Source: Pyrenochaeta sp. MPI-SDFR-AT-0127 (Eukaryota; Ascomycota; Dothideomycetes; Pleosporales; Cucurbitariaceae). Taken from it: a DNA stretch of 64,000 bases. A program made the translations under genes and the position numbers. The notes beneath the pieces were generated by a model. The model ran no database searches. It was not told the DNA's origin and saw nothing but the letters and a program-made list of their open reading frames with translations. The stretch spans positions 248,001 to 312,000 of the forward strand of contig JAGTJM010000019.1 in assembly GCA_020747015.1 (NCBI GenBank), written 5' to 3'. Below, piece after piece: positions 24,880 through 36,566 of this stretch (position 1 is its first letter; each line of letters begins with the position of its first letter).

Positions 24880-26563
24880 TCAAATCTCAATATCGACACC
24901 AATATCCATACTTGCAAGGATATCGTCATCCATCTTCGGTTTCCTGAACGTCGGCAAGCCTTTCCTCTCCGTCTTCTTCTTATCCTGGGGTTTCGGTGTA
25001 GTTGCTCTTGATGAGCCATCACCATCAAACAGTGCATCGACATCCAAATTATTATTCTTCAGAGCAGCCTCCTCTTGTGCCTTCTTAGCCTCCTCTTCTG
25101 CTTTCCTCCTGGCAGCTTCCTTCTTCTGATCGATCTTCTTCTGGCGCTGCTGCTCGATTTGTGCCCTGCGCACACGCTCTGCGTCAAGGAGGCGATTCTT
25201 GCGGTTGAGTTCAGCAATTTGAGCAGCGGCGGTTTCTGACTGTGTGGCGATCTTGGGTTGGGCGTCAGAGTTGCTGCGATGGAGAAGATGGGCGTATTTC
25301 TTTGACTTTGCGATGCGCGCGCTGATGTCGGCATCGGTCCAGTAATGGTTCTGCAGGCTCTTAAGGTCGTCATATTTCCTCTGGAGGAAAGTCTGGGTAG
25401 GGACCTTGGCGTTGATTTCCGACAATGACTGTCGGTAGATGTCGAGGTCGCCTTCTGCAAAGCGCTGGTTCGATAGGAATTGGAATTGGTAATCCTTCTT
25501 CACGGAGCCGTGTTGTGCGACGACGTACTGGTCGGTCGCGATACGTTGGCCGTTCTTGCCTTCGAAGACATATGGTTTGCCCGTGGAGAAGCCTGGACTG
25601 TGTGTTAGCAATGAGCCTTTCTTCGGTGTCTATGCACATACCCTTGATCTGGGCCATCTTATACAGCGTTCGTCGCTGAGAGTCCTGACCGACGCCGACT
25701 CGTCCAAAGGTTCCAGTCATCGCTTCTTCGAACCCAGGATAAAAGCAGACTTCTGAGAAGAAGCCTCGACCAACACGGACTGACTCAAAGTCACGAAGTG
25801 TTGCAGGCTGCTCTTCACGAGCCTTCTCTGGTACTCGATCGTCCCACTCGACGTCGCTCTCCCCATCGGCGTCGAGATCAGAACCGCCATCCCTATCTGC
25901 CGAGCTCGACCGACGGCGGCCGTTGCGCCGGTCGTCTTGCCGTTGTCGCTGTTGGCCACGCTGTTCTCGTTCGCGCTTGTATGCCTCCAACTTTTCATTC
26001 TTCCTCGGCTGAACCTTGGGGCGGCTGCTCTTACGCATGGCATCATCAGGTTCCTCGGAATCGGCCTTCCTTTTGCGGTCGTTCTGAGCAGTGATTGCGC
26101 GCCTGGCCAACTCTGCCTGGAAGTTGGCTCTGCTCATCTCTTCGGCGCGCTGTCCCAGGATCTCTTCACGCTCCAGCTGCGACAGGCCCATGATCCTCCG
26201 CTTATCTGATTCGTCCATGTACTTGCCCTCGAGGGGATAGGGAACATCTGTGTTTCGTTCTGGGACATCATCGTCGCGGTCTGAGTCTGACTCGTCCATG
26301 GCATCAGAGCCTAGCGAATTTGGCGACGAGGCTGCTGGCGACGAGCTGGGTGGGGTCAGCATACTGCTGTAGAAGGGGCTGTCGGGGCGAAGTAGAGTGG
26401 TGGCCGCGTTATGGGGAGTCGATGCCGAGATGCAAAGCAACGCAGGCAGATGGAAAGAGGACGAAGTGAGAGAGGATACTCACGCTTCACCTTCTTCGAT
26501 GTCCGCATCTTCGTCACCGCCAGCGAGGGCGAAGAGCTCATCGTCAATGTCATCGGCAGACAT
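24880..26563 (-). CDS. RTF1: RTF1, Plus3-domain subunit of the Paf1 complex
   Basis: Three exons on the minus strand, 26484-26563, 25642-26378 and 24880-25592, give 509 residues in phase. The start M-S-A-D-D-I-D-D-E-L-F-A-L-A-G is typical of the family. An acidic, then basic, low-complexity N-terminal half is followed by the Plus3 domain at about 215-350 (R-D-F-E-S-V-R-V-G-R and the aromatic F-Y-P-G-F region, continuing after the second intron with G-K-P-Y-V-F). A charged coiled coil (about 400-455) and a short acidic tail end the protein. RTF1 acts in the nucleus with RNA polymerase II: Plus3 binds phosphorylated Spt5, and the central region supports histone H2B ubiquitylation. The shared gap with COQ7 is 332 bp. 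Confidence 0.93.
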
Positions 26564-26895
26564 TATGAAAGGGGTCCCTGGATGATTTCGCGAGTATTCC
26601 TGTATCGATGAGGCGGGAATAGAGGCGAAAACGGAGTCGCAAAGGCAGTCGGGAGCAGAAAAGGCGCGATTAGGGGCGAGGACGAGGAACGTGGGAACTC
26701 TCAGGACGGGGAAACGTTGGGTCTAAAAGGCAAACGCTTGGGCCATGCCGCGTCGTTTTTGTGGGTCCACTTAGCGCGCAGACGTGCAGGCTGAGCGCAT
26801 CATACCCGTCATGCGAGCAATTCGCTTTCATCCATCCTCTTGCTTGAGGCATTGCGCTCCCCGTTCGCTCCTTTACTGTACAATAGCCACCTAGG
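26564..26895. promoter_or_regulatory. Shared divergent promoter of RTF1 and COQ7
   Basis: The start codons of RTF1 (minus) and COQ7 (plus) are 332 bp apart, so both promoters lie here. No clear TATA box is seen near either start. Individual factor sites cannot be assigned from sequence alone. Confidence 0.6.
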
Positions 26896-27898
26896 ATGTC
26901 TTTGAGGCTTCTCTCGCCCAGACCATTGGTCTGTAGAGGACCTTGCGGCATCCAGTATCCGGTTTTGGACTTTCTTGCCCCATGCACCCTCTCCACATCA
27001 CGCCAGAGCTCGCGATTTCACACATCACCACTCAGAGCCTCGCCAGACGCACAAATTGTACGTAATCTAGCAGAATAGTTTTGTTGTCTTAGCCGATGCT
27101 AGACACTCTCGCAATGCTATTATAAAGTTTCACAATACTTCCGAATCCACACACCATACCCTGCGTGTAGCCAAACATATTTGCTCCCGGCCTCCAATTA
27201 CATTATTTATACTAATATAACTGCAAATTCAGCCCCTAAAACCTTCGAGCACCGGGCAGTCATCACCATCACAACCTGTCCTCCCATCCGAACCCTCAAA
27301 AGATGGCCCTTCGAAACCCATCCGGCCACTCACTCAAGAGCAGCGTGAGTTCCTCTCCTCCGCCCTGCGCGTAAACCAAACCGGCGAGCTTGCCGCAATC
27401 CTCATCTATGCCGCTCAATCACCCGTCATAACGCGCGCACACCCCCACCTGCGGCCCTTGATGAAGCACATGTACGACCAGGAAGCAGGCCATTACAAGT
27501 ATTTCAATGAAGTCCTATCGAAACACCGCATACGACCCACGGCAATGACGCCGATATGGACCGCCGCTGCAAGTATGCTCGGTTGGTCCACTGCCGTCTT
27601 GGGTCGTGAGGCGGCCATGGCGTGCACAGAGGCTGTGGAGACGGAGATTGGGACACACTATAATGAGCAAGTACGCGTGCTCCTAGATTGGGCGAAAAAG
27701 TGTGAGGAGAGGGGAGAGAGTCTCGGGCCGGAGTTGGATGAGCTGGTTGTGGAGTTGAGGAGGATTAGGGACGAGGAGCTGGAGCATTTGGACCATGCAG
27801 TAGAGAATGACGCGAAAGAGGCCAAGCCATATGAATTGTTAACGGAAGTCATTAGAGGGGGTTGCAGAGGGGCGATTTGGGTCAGTGAGAGGGTGTAG
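26896..27898 (+). CDS. COQ7: COQ7, demethoxyubiquinone hydroxylase
   Basis: Two exons, 26896-27057 and 27233-27898, give 275 residues; the 175-nt intron starts GTACGT. The first 50 residues are Arg/Ser-rich with few acids, fitting a mitochondrial presequence. The di-iron carboxylate ligands are present: G-E in L-R-V-N-Q-T-G-E-L-A-A, E-A-G-H in the M-Y-D-Q-E helix, E in E-A-V-E-T-E-I, and E-L-E-H near the C-terminus. The enzyme hydroxylates demethoxyubiquinone at the inner mitochondrial membrane in the next-to-last step of ubiquinone synthesis. The first helix reads N-Q-T-G-E where most relatives have D-H-A-G-E; the metal ligand itself is kept. The 3' end faces MRC1 with only 208 bp between stops. 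Confidence 0.92.
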
Positions 27899-28106
27899 TT
27901 TGACTCTCAGACTTTCAGACTTGTATATATTGTATAGCTAGTGTACAAACCACATAGTGTTGGTTCGGGCATCGTCCCGAAGGGTATCCCAAGTAAGTAT
28001 AGAGATGATCAACTGAATGAATTGGTATGACGCTGAAAACAATACGCCACTCATGTACATCCCAGTCCCAAACACCAAACACCGTAAACGACATCATGAC
28101 AACAAT

Positions 28107-31100
28107 TCACTCAAATCCTCCTCCCAAGTCCCCTAAGACACTCCTCATTCCTCCTGCTCTCTTCCGTCCGCCCTCCACCTTCTTTCTTAGCGCTTCTTTC
28201 CTCTTCCCGTCCTTCTTCTCCAGCAACGCTCGTCGCTCCGCTTCTCGCGCTTGAGCATGTATATTACTCCTTCCCGTTCCACCACGTCTCACTGCGCTCT
28301 CAGTCGGTGTGTTGGTGCCTGAGGAGCTGCGACTTTCGCTCGTAGCCGAAACGTTACTGGTAGCACGGCGGATGAGACTGGGGATACGGAACCCTGGTGC
28401 TGTGGCAGAGCGAGAGGATGCGTGGAATGCCATGTTGCTGTCTTGTTGAGATTCAAGTGTTGGTGTCCGGGAGAGCGTCATACGATCGACAATTGGTTTC
28501 CGAGACGATGCGCTTGGTGCAGGAGACTCCTCGTCATCCTCGGATTCAGAGTACTGCGAGTCCGGCACGATGACACGAGGGTCTTCCAAGAGCTCGGAGA
28601 CTGAATTCTGCACGTCGGCGAACGTGATGGGTTTCCGCGCCAGGCTGTCTGAAGCAGCGGTACGTCGGAGGTGCGGTGGGGGACGGTTCTCCTTCTGGGA
28701 GTCGGGGGACTTGCGTTTGAGGGGGTTGAAGGGAGCTGGCATACTGTCGGCATCCACCTGAGAATCTGGGATAGCAATGTCCTCGCCATCAACGCCTTCT
28801 TGAGATTGGCTCTGCTCCTCCTCGGGGCCCAATTGTGCAGGCATATCCAAAAAGTCGTAGTCACCCTCATCTGCAAAGTCTGCCAAAGTGTTGAAGAACG
28901 CCTTCTTCTTGTCGTCTTTAGAGATTGCGGCAATGCGTTCATTCTTCAATAACTCATTTGTCTGCTTTTGGAACGCAGCTCGCTTCTTACGCTGGCGCCG
29001 TTCTGCTTCGTCTTCAGAATCGGACAGATCAAAGGCATCGCGGCCCGCAGCTTGTCTACGAAGGCCACCGGTCTGTATCTTCTTGTAAAGATCGGCAATG
29101 TTCTTTTCATCTTCCTTTTTGGACTTGTCGCTAGTTCGGTGTTAGTGTTGTTTGCACAGAGTGTGAATGATTTGAACTTACGCAAAGAAAGCGGCGATTT
29201 GACGCTCATCGACATTCACATCGTTGTGGTCGATCATGTCTTTGAGATCTTCATCTTCCTCGCCTTCTTCATCGTCACTGGCACCTCCAAGACCGGCGTA
29301 TTCGTCTTCTGATTCCTCGGCTTGCTCCATAACCGCTTCTTTGGCCATACTCGTCTTCTTGTTGAACTCATCAATTGCCTTCTGCTTTTTGGCTGCCTTC
29401 TTCATCTTCAAGAAGACATCGCTGGGCTTGGGAGGACGCTGAATGTCGTCCTCGCTTTCTTGCTCTTCAGCGTCTACAAGATCCTCTTCTACGTCGGAGA
29501 GCTCAACAGCAGCTTCACGCAATCCACGCTGCAGCTTGCCTTTCCTCTGCTTCACGGGTGACTCAGTGATCGCCATCATGACAGTGTCGGCAGTTGAAGG
29601 TGGTGGAACAAGTCCCGCTGGTGAGCGGGAGAATGAGAATCCGGCATCCTGAGTAGGCTCGAAATCTTCGAGTTGCGTTCGTGAAAACGCTGGAGAGGTC
29701 TTGATTAATTGACTTATTCCTAAGCTGAACTCGGTGTCTAGACCCGGTTGCGAGTCCTTCTGTGGCGAGAACAATGACTGGCTATTTGGAACAATGAAGT
29801 CGGAGGCCTGGCTGAAGTTTGCTCCAGGCTGAGTCGCTGGCAGACTTCGTAGAAAGTCTAGGGAATCTTGCTCTGGCTCAGGATTGAGAGCAGGTGTAGA
29901 TTGGGAGTCTGATTCCAGGTTCGCCATTGTGCCTGCAAACATTTGCGTGAGACCCAGGGTAGTATTTGCATTGCCGAATCCAAACGCAGCCATCGTGTTA
30001 TCCTGAGTTGCTTGTTGTGTAGGAATGGCTTCCTGTGGAATGATCTCGTCGTTCTCATCCTCATCCTCGTCGTCAATCACGCGATTCCGTACTCTATTGA
30101 TTGGTCGTGTGCGAGTGGGCGCACTCGCAGCTTCATCTTCCATATCGGCATCTTCCTCGTCTTGCTGCATCTGAGCGGCCTCTTCTGGCTCATCGTCCTC
30201 GTCAGCCATTGCATCAATGAGAACATTAGAGTTTCCGGTTGGGTCCTCGTCTTCATCCATCTCTTCATCCTCAGACCCTGAAAGCTCGATCTCTATCTCT
30301 GCCTCACTCTCCACTGCCTGCTCGTTTGCGTTCTCCTCACCGCTTCCGACATAGTCATCATCTGATTCGTCGCTTGAAGGCAAATCATCAATGGTCTCGC
30401 CATTCTTCTTCGCCTCATCTCTCTCTAATTTACTGAGCTTGAGGTCTTCCTGTCTTTGTTTCTCGAATTGTGCGACCATATCTTCAATTTCCATTTGATG
30501 CTTTTCTCTCTCCTCTTCTGTTTCGATGATACGACCTCGAAGCTTCAGCTCCGCAATTCTCTCTTCTCGTCCTTTGTTCTTCTGTTGACGAGCTTTCTCG
30601 GCTAGAGAATGTTCCATCTCAGCAAGTGTTACTCGCTTTTGGCCCTTCTTTCCTTTTTGCGGGGATTTCGCCAGTTGAGCAAGTGCACGCAAGCGTAGTA
30701 GTGACGCAGATTCGTGTTGTACCTTTGTTGGCATGCGATCGAAAACGGGGAACCTGGGTTTGGACGCTACCTGATGCTCGTCCTCAGAGTCGGAAAGCTC
30801 GACCATCCCATCCACTTGAGCATTTTGCACAATCACGGACTCTGTTTGCTTCATCCAAGGTTGTAGAGGAAGATGTTGAAATTCTGGCGCTCGCCCTTTT
30901 CCCTTGTCAATCTTTGCTGGTACAGGTGGCTCATTTTGATCTTGATCTTGGTCCTGTTTCTGACCCAGCGCTGTAGTCGTTGTCATCACGGTTGGGGGGG
31001 AGTTCTTCTCCACATGCGCTTCCTCCGCTGGCGGGCTCGTTGGTGGAGTGTCCTGAGGCTGATTTGCCTCTGCATCTGAGGATGATAGTGCAGAGCTAGG

Positions 31101-32066
31101 GTCGGGAGTCGGGAGAGCGCCTGCCAGCTCATTGGGCGCATTGTATCCCATACGGGCAAACAAGTCCTTCGTCGAATATCTCTTCTTGGTCTTAGCTTGG
31201 TGGGTGAGCTGCATATTGCGGCTTATCCGCTGCTGGTCACGAGCCATGGCCTCCATAGCCTTCTTGCCTGCCTTGCGGGTCGGCTTAGCTTGCTGTGTAA
31301 GGCGCCTGCCATTCTCGCCGTCCGAATCACTACCCGACGCTTGCTCTACTCTGCGTCTCGAGGCGTTCGTAGGCTTTGCGTGTTGATTCTCTTCCTCCTG
31401 TTGCTTCGCCAGTCTCTCGGCACGTATGCGTCGTACACGCTCTTGTAGGCTGGCATTGTGTACAGGGCCTGAAGAACTATCCGAGTCAGAGCCAACATTA
31501 ACTGATATTCGCCGTTGTTTCTTCGCAGCGGGGGATGCATTTGGCGTTACGAAAAGTCCTGGTGATGACCGCTGTGATCGCATCCTCGGTGACGGTGACG
31601 CGAAAGGGCTTCTGGAAGCTGTTCTTTCTGTAACAGGAACGCGGCCGGTTGTTCGCACAGGCATCTCATCTTCATCCTCGCTAGATGCGAGCGTCGTGGC
31701 AATGGAAAGTGCTTTCTGGGTCTTCTCAACTTCTGCCGCGTTCTTGTTCGCGGCGAGTCTCTTCTTCATACGCTCATATGCGGCTCCTCCGTCACTCTCT
31801 TCCTCATCGTCAGCAGCATTGGTGTCTGCTTGCGGTCGTGAACTCGAAGTGGGCGTTACATTTCTCGATAGAGCAGATGCGTCATCACCGGACATAGAAT
31901 CATCGTGGTCAGATTCGGTATCACTTCCTGACGACTCTGTAGCTGGTTTCCGAAGAGCTGCCAACAGCTTGGGACGAGGTTTCCGTGACGCGTCAATTGC
32001 GGTTGTGGATGGTGGAGAACGCGCTGACTCTGACGATATAATTGTAGATTCGTTTCCAGATGCCAT
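28107..32066 (-). CDS. MRC1: MRC1/claspin, replication checkpoint mediator
   Basis: Two exons, 29182-32066 and 28107-29130, joined across a 51-nt intron, give 1302 residues. The ATG at 32064-32066 is the first in frame; the frame opens slightly further up but without an ATG. The protein is mostly charged and disordered with long acidic runs. SQ/TQ pairs cluster between about residues 700 and 850 (including N-F-S-Q, V-P-N-S-Q, S-R-T-Q and E-P-T-Q), the expected targets of Mec1/ATR. The conserved MRC1-like block spans the splice junction (D-E-Y-A-G-L-G-G to D-D-K-S-K-K-E-D-E near 920-970). Mrc1 travels with the replisome, couples helicase and polymerase, and passes the stalled-fork signal to Rad53/Cds1. 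Length is usual for the family. Confidence 0.9.
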
Positions 32067-33645
32067 ATTGATATGGGCTTTTGGCTGATTTGAGAGTGTG
32101 TCGCGTTGCTGCAATTGATGGGTGGTGTTGCAGTCAAGTGGTCTTGATAAGAGGTACTTGAATATCCAGGAAATGGCTGAATTGAAAAGCGTTCTGAAGC
32201 TGACGTGAAATCAGGAAAATGGTAAGAGAAAAGAATAGGAACGCTAATTGAGGAAGTGGTGGAGATGTTCAATTGCAAATGCTCGAGGCGGGGACTGAAA
32301 TCGTCCAAGCTTTACGCGATTGAAAGTCGCGACGCGTTTGCGCACTGATCACATGGGTGACGCCATTCCTTTTTCAACCCATCACTCCATAGTGCCACTT
32401 TGTGGTAACTCCACAATAATTCCTTGGTATCTTTGACTACTTCCGTGTTTTGAAACCTCGATTTATACTGTGCATCTATTCAATTCTGGCTACTTCGACC
32501 TTAGATGCGATTTCGAGTGAATTTACACAAATCAGTCCCGTTATAACAAGCTGGACATGCGAGCAGCCCCAATGCAATTACAGTAATGCACTGCCCAAAG
32601 CCTTGATACTCAAATACACTGATCATCCTTAATATCGATGACCTAGATAACATGACGCTTTGAACTAAAATAGCGACGCTTCTTAGAATACTGACGTTGA
32701 CTCCCCTTCAACCAAGAGGAAATCTTTCTTCAACAGCCCCAGAAGAACCATTGGAGGTGCTCTAGTTATGTTTGAGCACATTGAGCCCCATTCAATGTCT
32801 CCTAGCTCGAAACAATCTCTCGAATCATGGAGTCTATGGAGGGATCATTTGTCCCTGTGCAGCAGCGGTTCCCCTACCCCTTCTCGAACAAAATTTACAC
32901 GGAGGATTCAGCATCTCCTCGTATTCATGAAGTGTCCTGGGGATCAAAAATTGTGAATATGTTTCTGGGACTATTGTATGCACTTCTCACATCGCCCTCT
33001 TATCTGCCATGCAAAACATAGTAACCATCACAATTAGCTTTCAACAAGCTCACAGCTACTGCTCAGATGATCTTGCAAACGCATAGTCATCTAAAGATAT
33101 CATACTAAGTGTGTTCAGAACTGCTCCATGTTCACCAGATCGCTCGCAGAGTCTTGCCTTGAGCAGTAACAGCACGTGTAAGCGCGTTTCGTCTCTGCGG
33201 CCCGAATCCATCACCGACTACATTCAAACAAGCCAAAAGACCAGAACCTGGCTGTAACTCTCCAGCGCCTGTCCAGCGCTAAGTACCTAAAGTCCGCCAG
33301 TCCGCGGCAGGTTCGCGTAAAGGCACGCTTCTGCACCGGAAGAATTAACGGCTAAATGACCATCCATCTTTCTCCAACTCTGCCGTCATGGTCATACACT
33401 CCACTGAATTCATTCTACGCCCGCATTTCAACAGGACTATGACCGTCTTGGATTCAGCAGAAGGGACCTTGGCTCCAGGATAGCCGTCCCGGCGGTTAAA
33501 TAGGGCAGCACTTCCGCGTCGTGGGGCAAATACCCCTCCATGCATTAAAAGGCAATGGGCGGAAGCCTACATATAGCTGTACCCACGCGTCTCGCCTCCA
33601 AATTGACAAGAAAATCCACCGATTGCTCTGAAACATACACAAATC
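32067..33645. promoter_or_regulatory. Divergent promoter region between MRC1 and GH43
   Basis: The two flanking genes are transcribed outward, so both promoters lie in this 1.6 kb stretch. The section from about 32400 to 33120 is AT-rich. No open frame above 150 codons occurs and none resembles a known protein. Confidence 0.5.
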
Positions 33646-34626
33646 ATGGCAGACAAGGATCCCATCGTCACCCATGTTTTCACTGCGGACCCCTCGGCCC
33701 ACGTCTTCAATGGCAAGCTTTACATTTACCCCTCGCACGACCGCGAAACCGATATCCAGGATAACGACAATGGCGACCAATACGACATGAATGACTACCA
33801 TGTCTTCAGTATGGAAGAAGTTGGCGGCCCGGTTACCGACCACGGCGTAGTGCTCAAGCAAGAGGATATCCCATGGGTGTCAAAACAGCTTTGGGCGCCG
33901 GACGCGGCTAGCAAGAACGGCAAATACTACCTCTTTTTCCCGGCGAGGGATAAGGAGGGCATCTTCAGGGTCGGTGTTGCGGTAGGAGATAAGCCTGAAG
34001 GACCATTCAAGCCCGAGCCCGAGCCAATAAAGGGAAGCTTCAGCATTGACCCCGCGAGTTTTGTAGACGAGGACGGCGAAGCATATCTGTACTTTGGAGG
34101 CATCTGGGGCGGGCAGCTGCAATGCTGGACAGAAGGCAAATTCAACCGGGACCACTACACAAACATGGAGGCGTCCGAGGGCGATGCGTTGACCGCAAAG
34201 GTCGCAAAGCTCAGCGATGACATGACATCCTTCACCACTGAAGTCAAGGACGTCGTCATCCTCGACGAGGCCGGTGCGCCCCTCAAGGCCTCCGACCACG
34301 ACAGACGCTTCTTCGAGGCTGCCTGGGTCCACAAGTACAACGGCAAATACTACTTCTCCTACTCAACCGGCGACACGCATTTCCTGTGCTATGCAATTGG
34401 CGACAGCCCCTTCGGCCCATTTACATATGGAGGCAGGATATTCGAACCTGTCATTGGCTGGACGACACATCACTCGATTGCAGAGTTCAAGGGCAAGTGG
34501 TACTTGTTCTACCACGATTCATCCTTATCAAAGGGCGTGAACCACCTGAGGTGTGTCAAGATTAGGGAGATTGTATATGACGAGCAAGGCAAGATCAAGC
34601 TGGCAGATGCACAGCCCAAGATCTAG
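33646..34626 (+). CDS. Glycoside hydrolase family 43 enzyme, apparently intracellular
   Basis: A single exon of 326 residues starts at an ATG in good context (AATCATGG). The fold is the five-bladed propeller of GH43. The three acids expected of the family can be placed: Asp15 (T-A-D-P-S), Asp135 (F-S-I-D-P-A-S-F) and Glu224 (R-F-F-E-A-A-W). G-P-F and Y-L-Y-F-G-G-I-W are also typical. GH43 enzymes are inverting beta-xylosidases or alpha-L-arabinofuranosidases acting on xylan and arabinan fragments. There is no signal peptide, so it probably works in the cytosol on imported oligosaccharides. It is the only gene of sugar breakdown next to MRC1 and the MOSC gene, and no transporter or regulator sits beside it. 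Substrate is not decidable. Confidence 0.9.
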   Translation: MADKDPIVTHVFTADPSAHVFNGKLYIYPSHDRETDIQDNDNGDQYDMNDYHVFSMEEVGGPVTDHGVVLKQEDIPWVSKQLWAPDAASKNGKYYLFFPARDKEGIFRVGVAVGDKPEGPFKPEPEPIKGSFSIDPASFVDEDGEAYLYFGGIWGGQLQCWTEGKFNRDHYTNMEASEGDALTAKVAKLSDDMTSFTTEVKDVVILDEAGAPLKASDHDRRFFEAAWVHKYNGKYYFSYSTGDTHFLCYAIGDSPFGPFTYGGRIFEPVIGWTTHHSIAEFKGKWYLFYHDSSLSKGVNHLRCVKIREIVYDEQGKIKLADAQPKI

Positions 34627-34851
34627 AGTCACCAAAAAAGATAGTATTATTAATTTCATTTCAATTTAGCCTCGTTGGCATAAAACTTGAAATGTATCTT
34701 GTATATTCTCATGTTTTGAGGCTGTCTACTGCGAGGCTCTATGAATGTTCAGCCACTTTTAGTAGTGCATCTAGACACAGGATACTGCGTCTCCCTCTTT
34801 CGCTATCCACTCGATATCATAACAAGCCCACGCATCACCACAAGCACGTAT

Positions 34852-36008
34852 TCAAAATCCGCCAATATACCTGTGCTTATCCGTAACCTCCGTAACCTCA
34901 AACTTCATACCGAGCTTCAATTCTCCCGTCTCTCTCGGGACACACAACATGCCATAGCAAGGTTTGAATTTGATACCTTCATCGATCCGTCTGTATTTCA
35001 TGAGCGTATCCCACGGCTGCCTCTTATGCTCTTCTCCCGTCTCCGTGTCTACATTGGGGACATGGCATCGAGCACACCTCTGCGTGATATCTAGGGTGAT
35101 AGGCGCAGACCCAGCTTCTGGCGTAATCCTCAGCGTTTTCCAGCGGTCCTCGTCCCAGGGAGCGTTGGGGTCGCCAGTGACGAGAATGTTCGGTCGGAAG
35201 CGAGTCACATCGATAGTCAGGTTCTCTGCAGCCTTGAGACGTGTATTCAACTCGTTGATGCTGCTTTGGTTGCCGACGAGTAGGGGCATCAGGTCGGGGA
35301 AACAGGTCGATGCCTCCCGTCCCAAAACCTCTTTTGCCCCATTGGACCGCAGTTCTCGCGGCTGATCGGACTGGGGCGGCTTGTACACGAGCCGAACCTC
35401 CCTGCCGAAGAATTTGTTAAACGGCGTGGTGAGCTGTGTAGAGTATACGCGCGATGGTGTCCATTGATTCCAGATTTTCGCGTCGTGGCTTGTCGTATGC
35501 TTCGCCAGCCAGTCCTGTGAGGGATGGGCTGGGATGGAGAATTCGAGTTTCTCATCAATGGAATCTGGTGCTGGGGCGGTGACGGTGAGTGTATCTGTTT
35601 TAGCGTCATATGACGGCCGGATGAGCGTCATCTTGGAGTTTTGGCGGATGGTGAGAAATTCGTATTCGGGGTAGGTCACCCACATCCATTGCCGATCTGG
35701 TTGTTGTTAGCATGCAATTTATGTGGTTGAGAGCGAATCAAAGAGCCTTGAAGGACCCCTCTAACGCGCATTCAAGAGTGTAGCGCACCTAGGTCGAGTC
35801 CAGTGGGAAGCAGCTTGGCTGACTGCACGGAGAGGCCATGACACGATTTGATCGGATGTATGAAGAGCGCGGTAATCTCAGTCGGCGCTGGAAGTGGTCC
35901 AGCCCGTCCCTTTTGTTGCTGGCCTCGTGTGAAGTAGACATATGTGAGAACTGGGAGAAAGAAAGCCGAGAGTATAACCGCTGCTTGCGTAGTATTTGAG
36001 ACCACCAT
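34852..36008 (-). CDS. MOSC-domain protein with N-terminal membrane anchor (mARC-like)
   Basis: Two exons, 35789-36008 and 34852-35696, with a 92-nt intron, give 354 residues. An N-terminal hydrophobic helix (about 9-28, A-A-V-I-L-S-A-F-F-L-P-V-L) followed by a basic stretch suggests anchoring in the outer mitochondrial or ER membrane. The MOSC N-terminal beta-barrel begins at I-H-P-I-K-S-C and continues across the splice site with D-R-Q-W-M-W-V. The MOSC domain proper contains R-F-R-P-N-I-L-V and the R-C-A-R-C segment, where relatives place the cysteine that binds molybdenum cofactor. Eukaryotic mARC proteins reduce N-hydroxylated compounds with electrons from cytochrome b5. This assignment rests on motif order; the physiological substrate is unknown. 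Confidence 0.85.
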
Positions 36009-36566
36009 TATTGTGCTTGTATCGTCCTGACTCGATTGAATCCGCGGTCGAATGTTTATTGTGTGGAGATTCAAGATCTTTCACACTATAACTTTGCTTC
36101 TCTTCCTGTATATTTTGCAAAATGTTTTGTGAAGAGAGACCTCGCTTGGATGGATGATATGGGGAACGGATGCTATTCAATCGTAATTGGGCAGAGCGAA
36201 TTTATGTAGTCCGCAGGGCGTTCGATCGCACTGCTCAAGTCTAGAACAACCCAAGCTTGCACGATTCCAAAGCAAGCCTTACATCTCGCCTTTTTGGGAC
36301 GCACAAAACGAGCTTTATAATCAGAAGCGAGCTCTGGATGATGACGCAAGGAGCACACAGCGCGGGGAACACTTTTGATGTCAAATAGTTCTAGCGCTTC
36401 CGGAACGCCCCTCCGCGGGTTGCAGATCACAGTTCGACGGCTACTGACACACAGCTGCGTCTACTTTTAGCTCATGTCAATTATACACAAATTGAGAAAA
36501 GATAGTGCAAGTTTTGATGTGAATTGAAGTTTAAAAGAAAAAAAATCCCAATTCTTCAACCTCTAT
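36009..36566. other. Upstream region of the MOSC gene
   Basis: This gap holds the promoter and 5' UTR of the MOSC gene on the right-hand side of its start, and the 3' flank of the zinc-finger gene. No frame here is supported. Confidence 0.45.

Noticed and set aside
24587..25129. A 180-codon plus-strand frame over the RTF1 3' end
   Set aside because: It is antisense to the well-supported RTF1 coiled-coil region, whose charged codons create open antisense frames.
31426..32088. A 220-codon plus-strand frame over MRC1
   Set aside because: It is antisense to the Ser/Asp-rich start of MRC1 and has the Ser-rich composition expected of such a shadow.
32067..32114. A longer MRC1 N-terminus
   Set aside because: The frame is open for 16 more codons but has no ATG; the ATG at 32066 has A at -3 and starts a typical M-A-S sequence.
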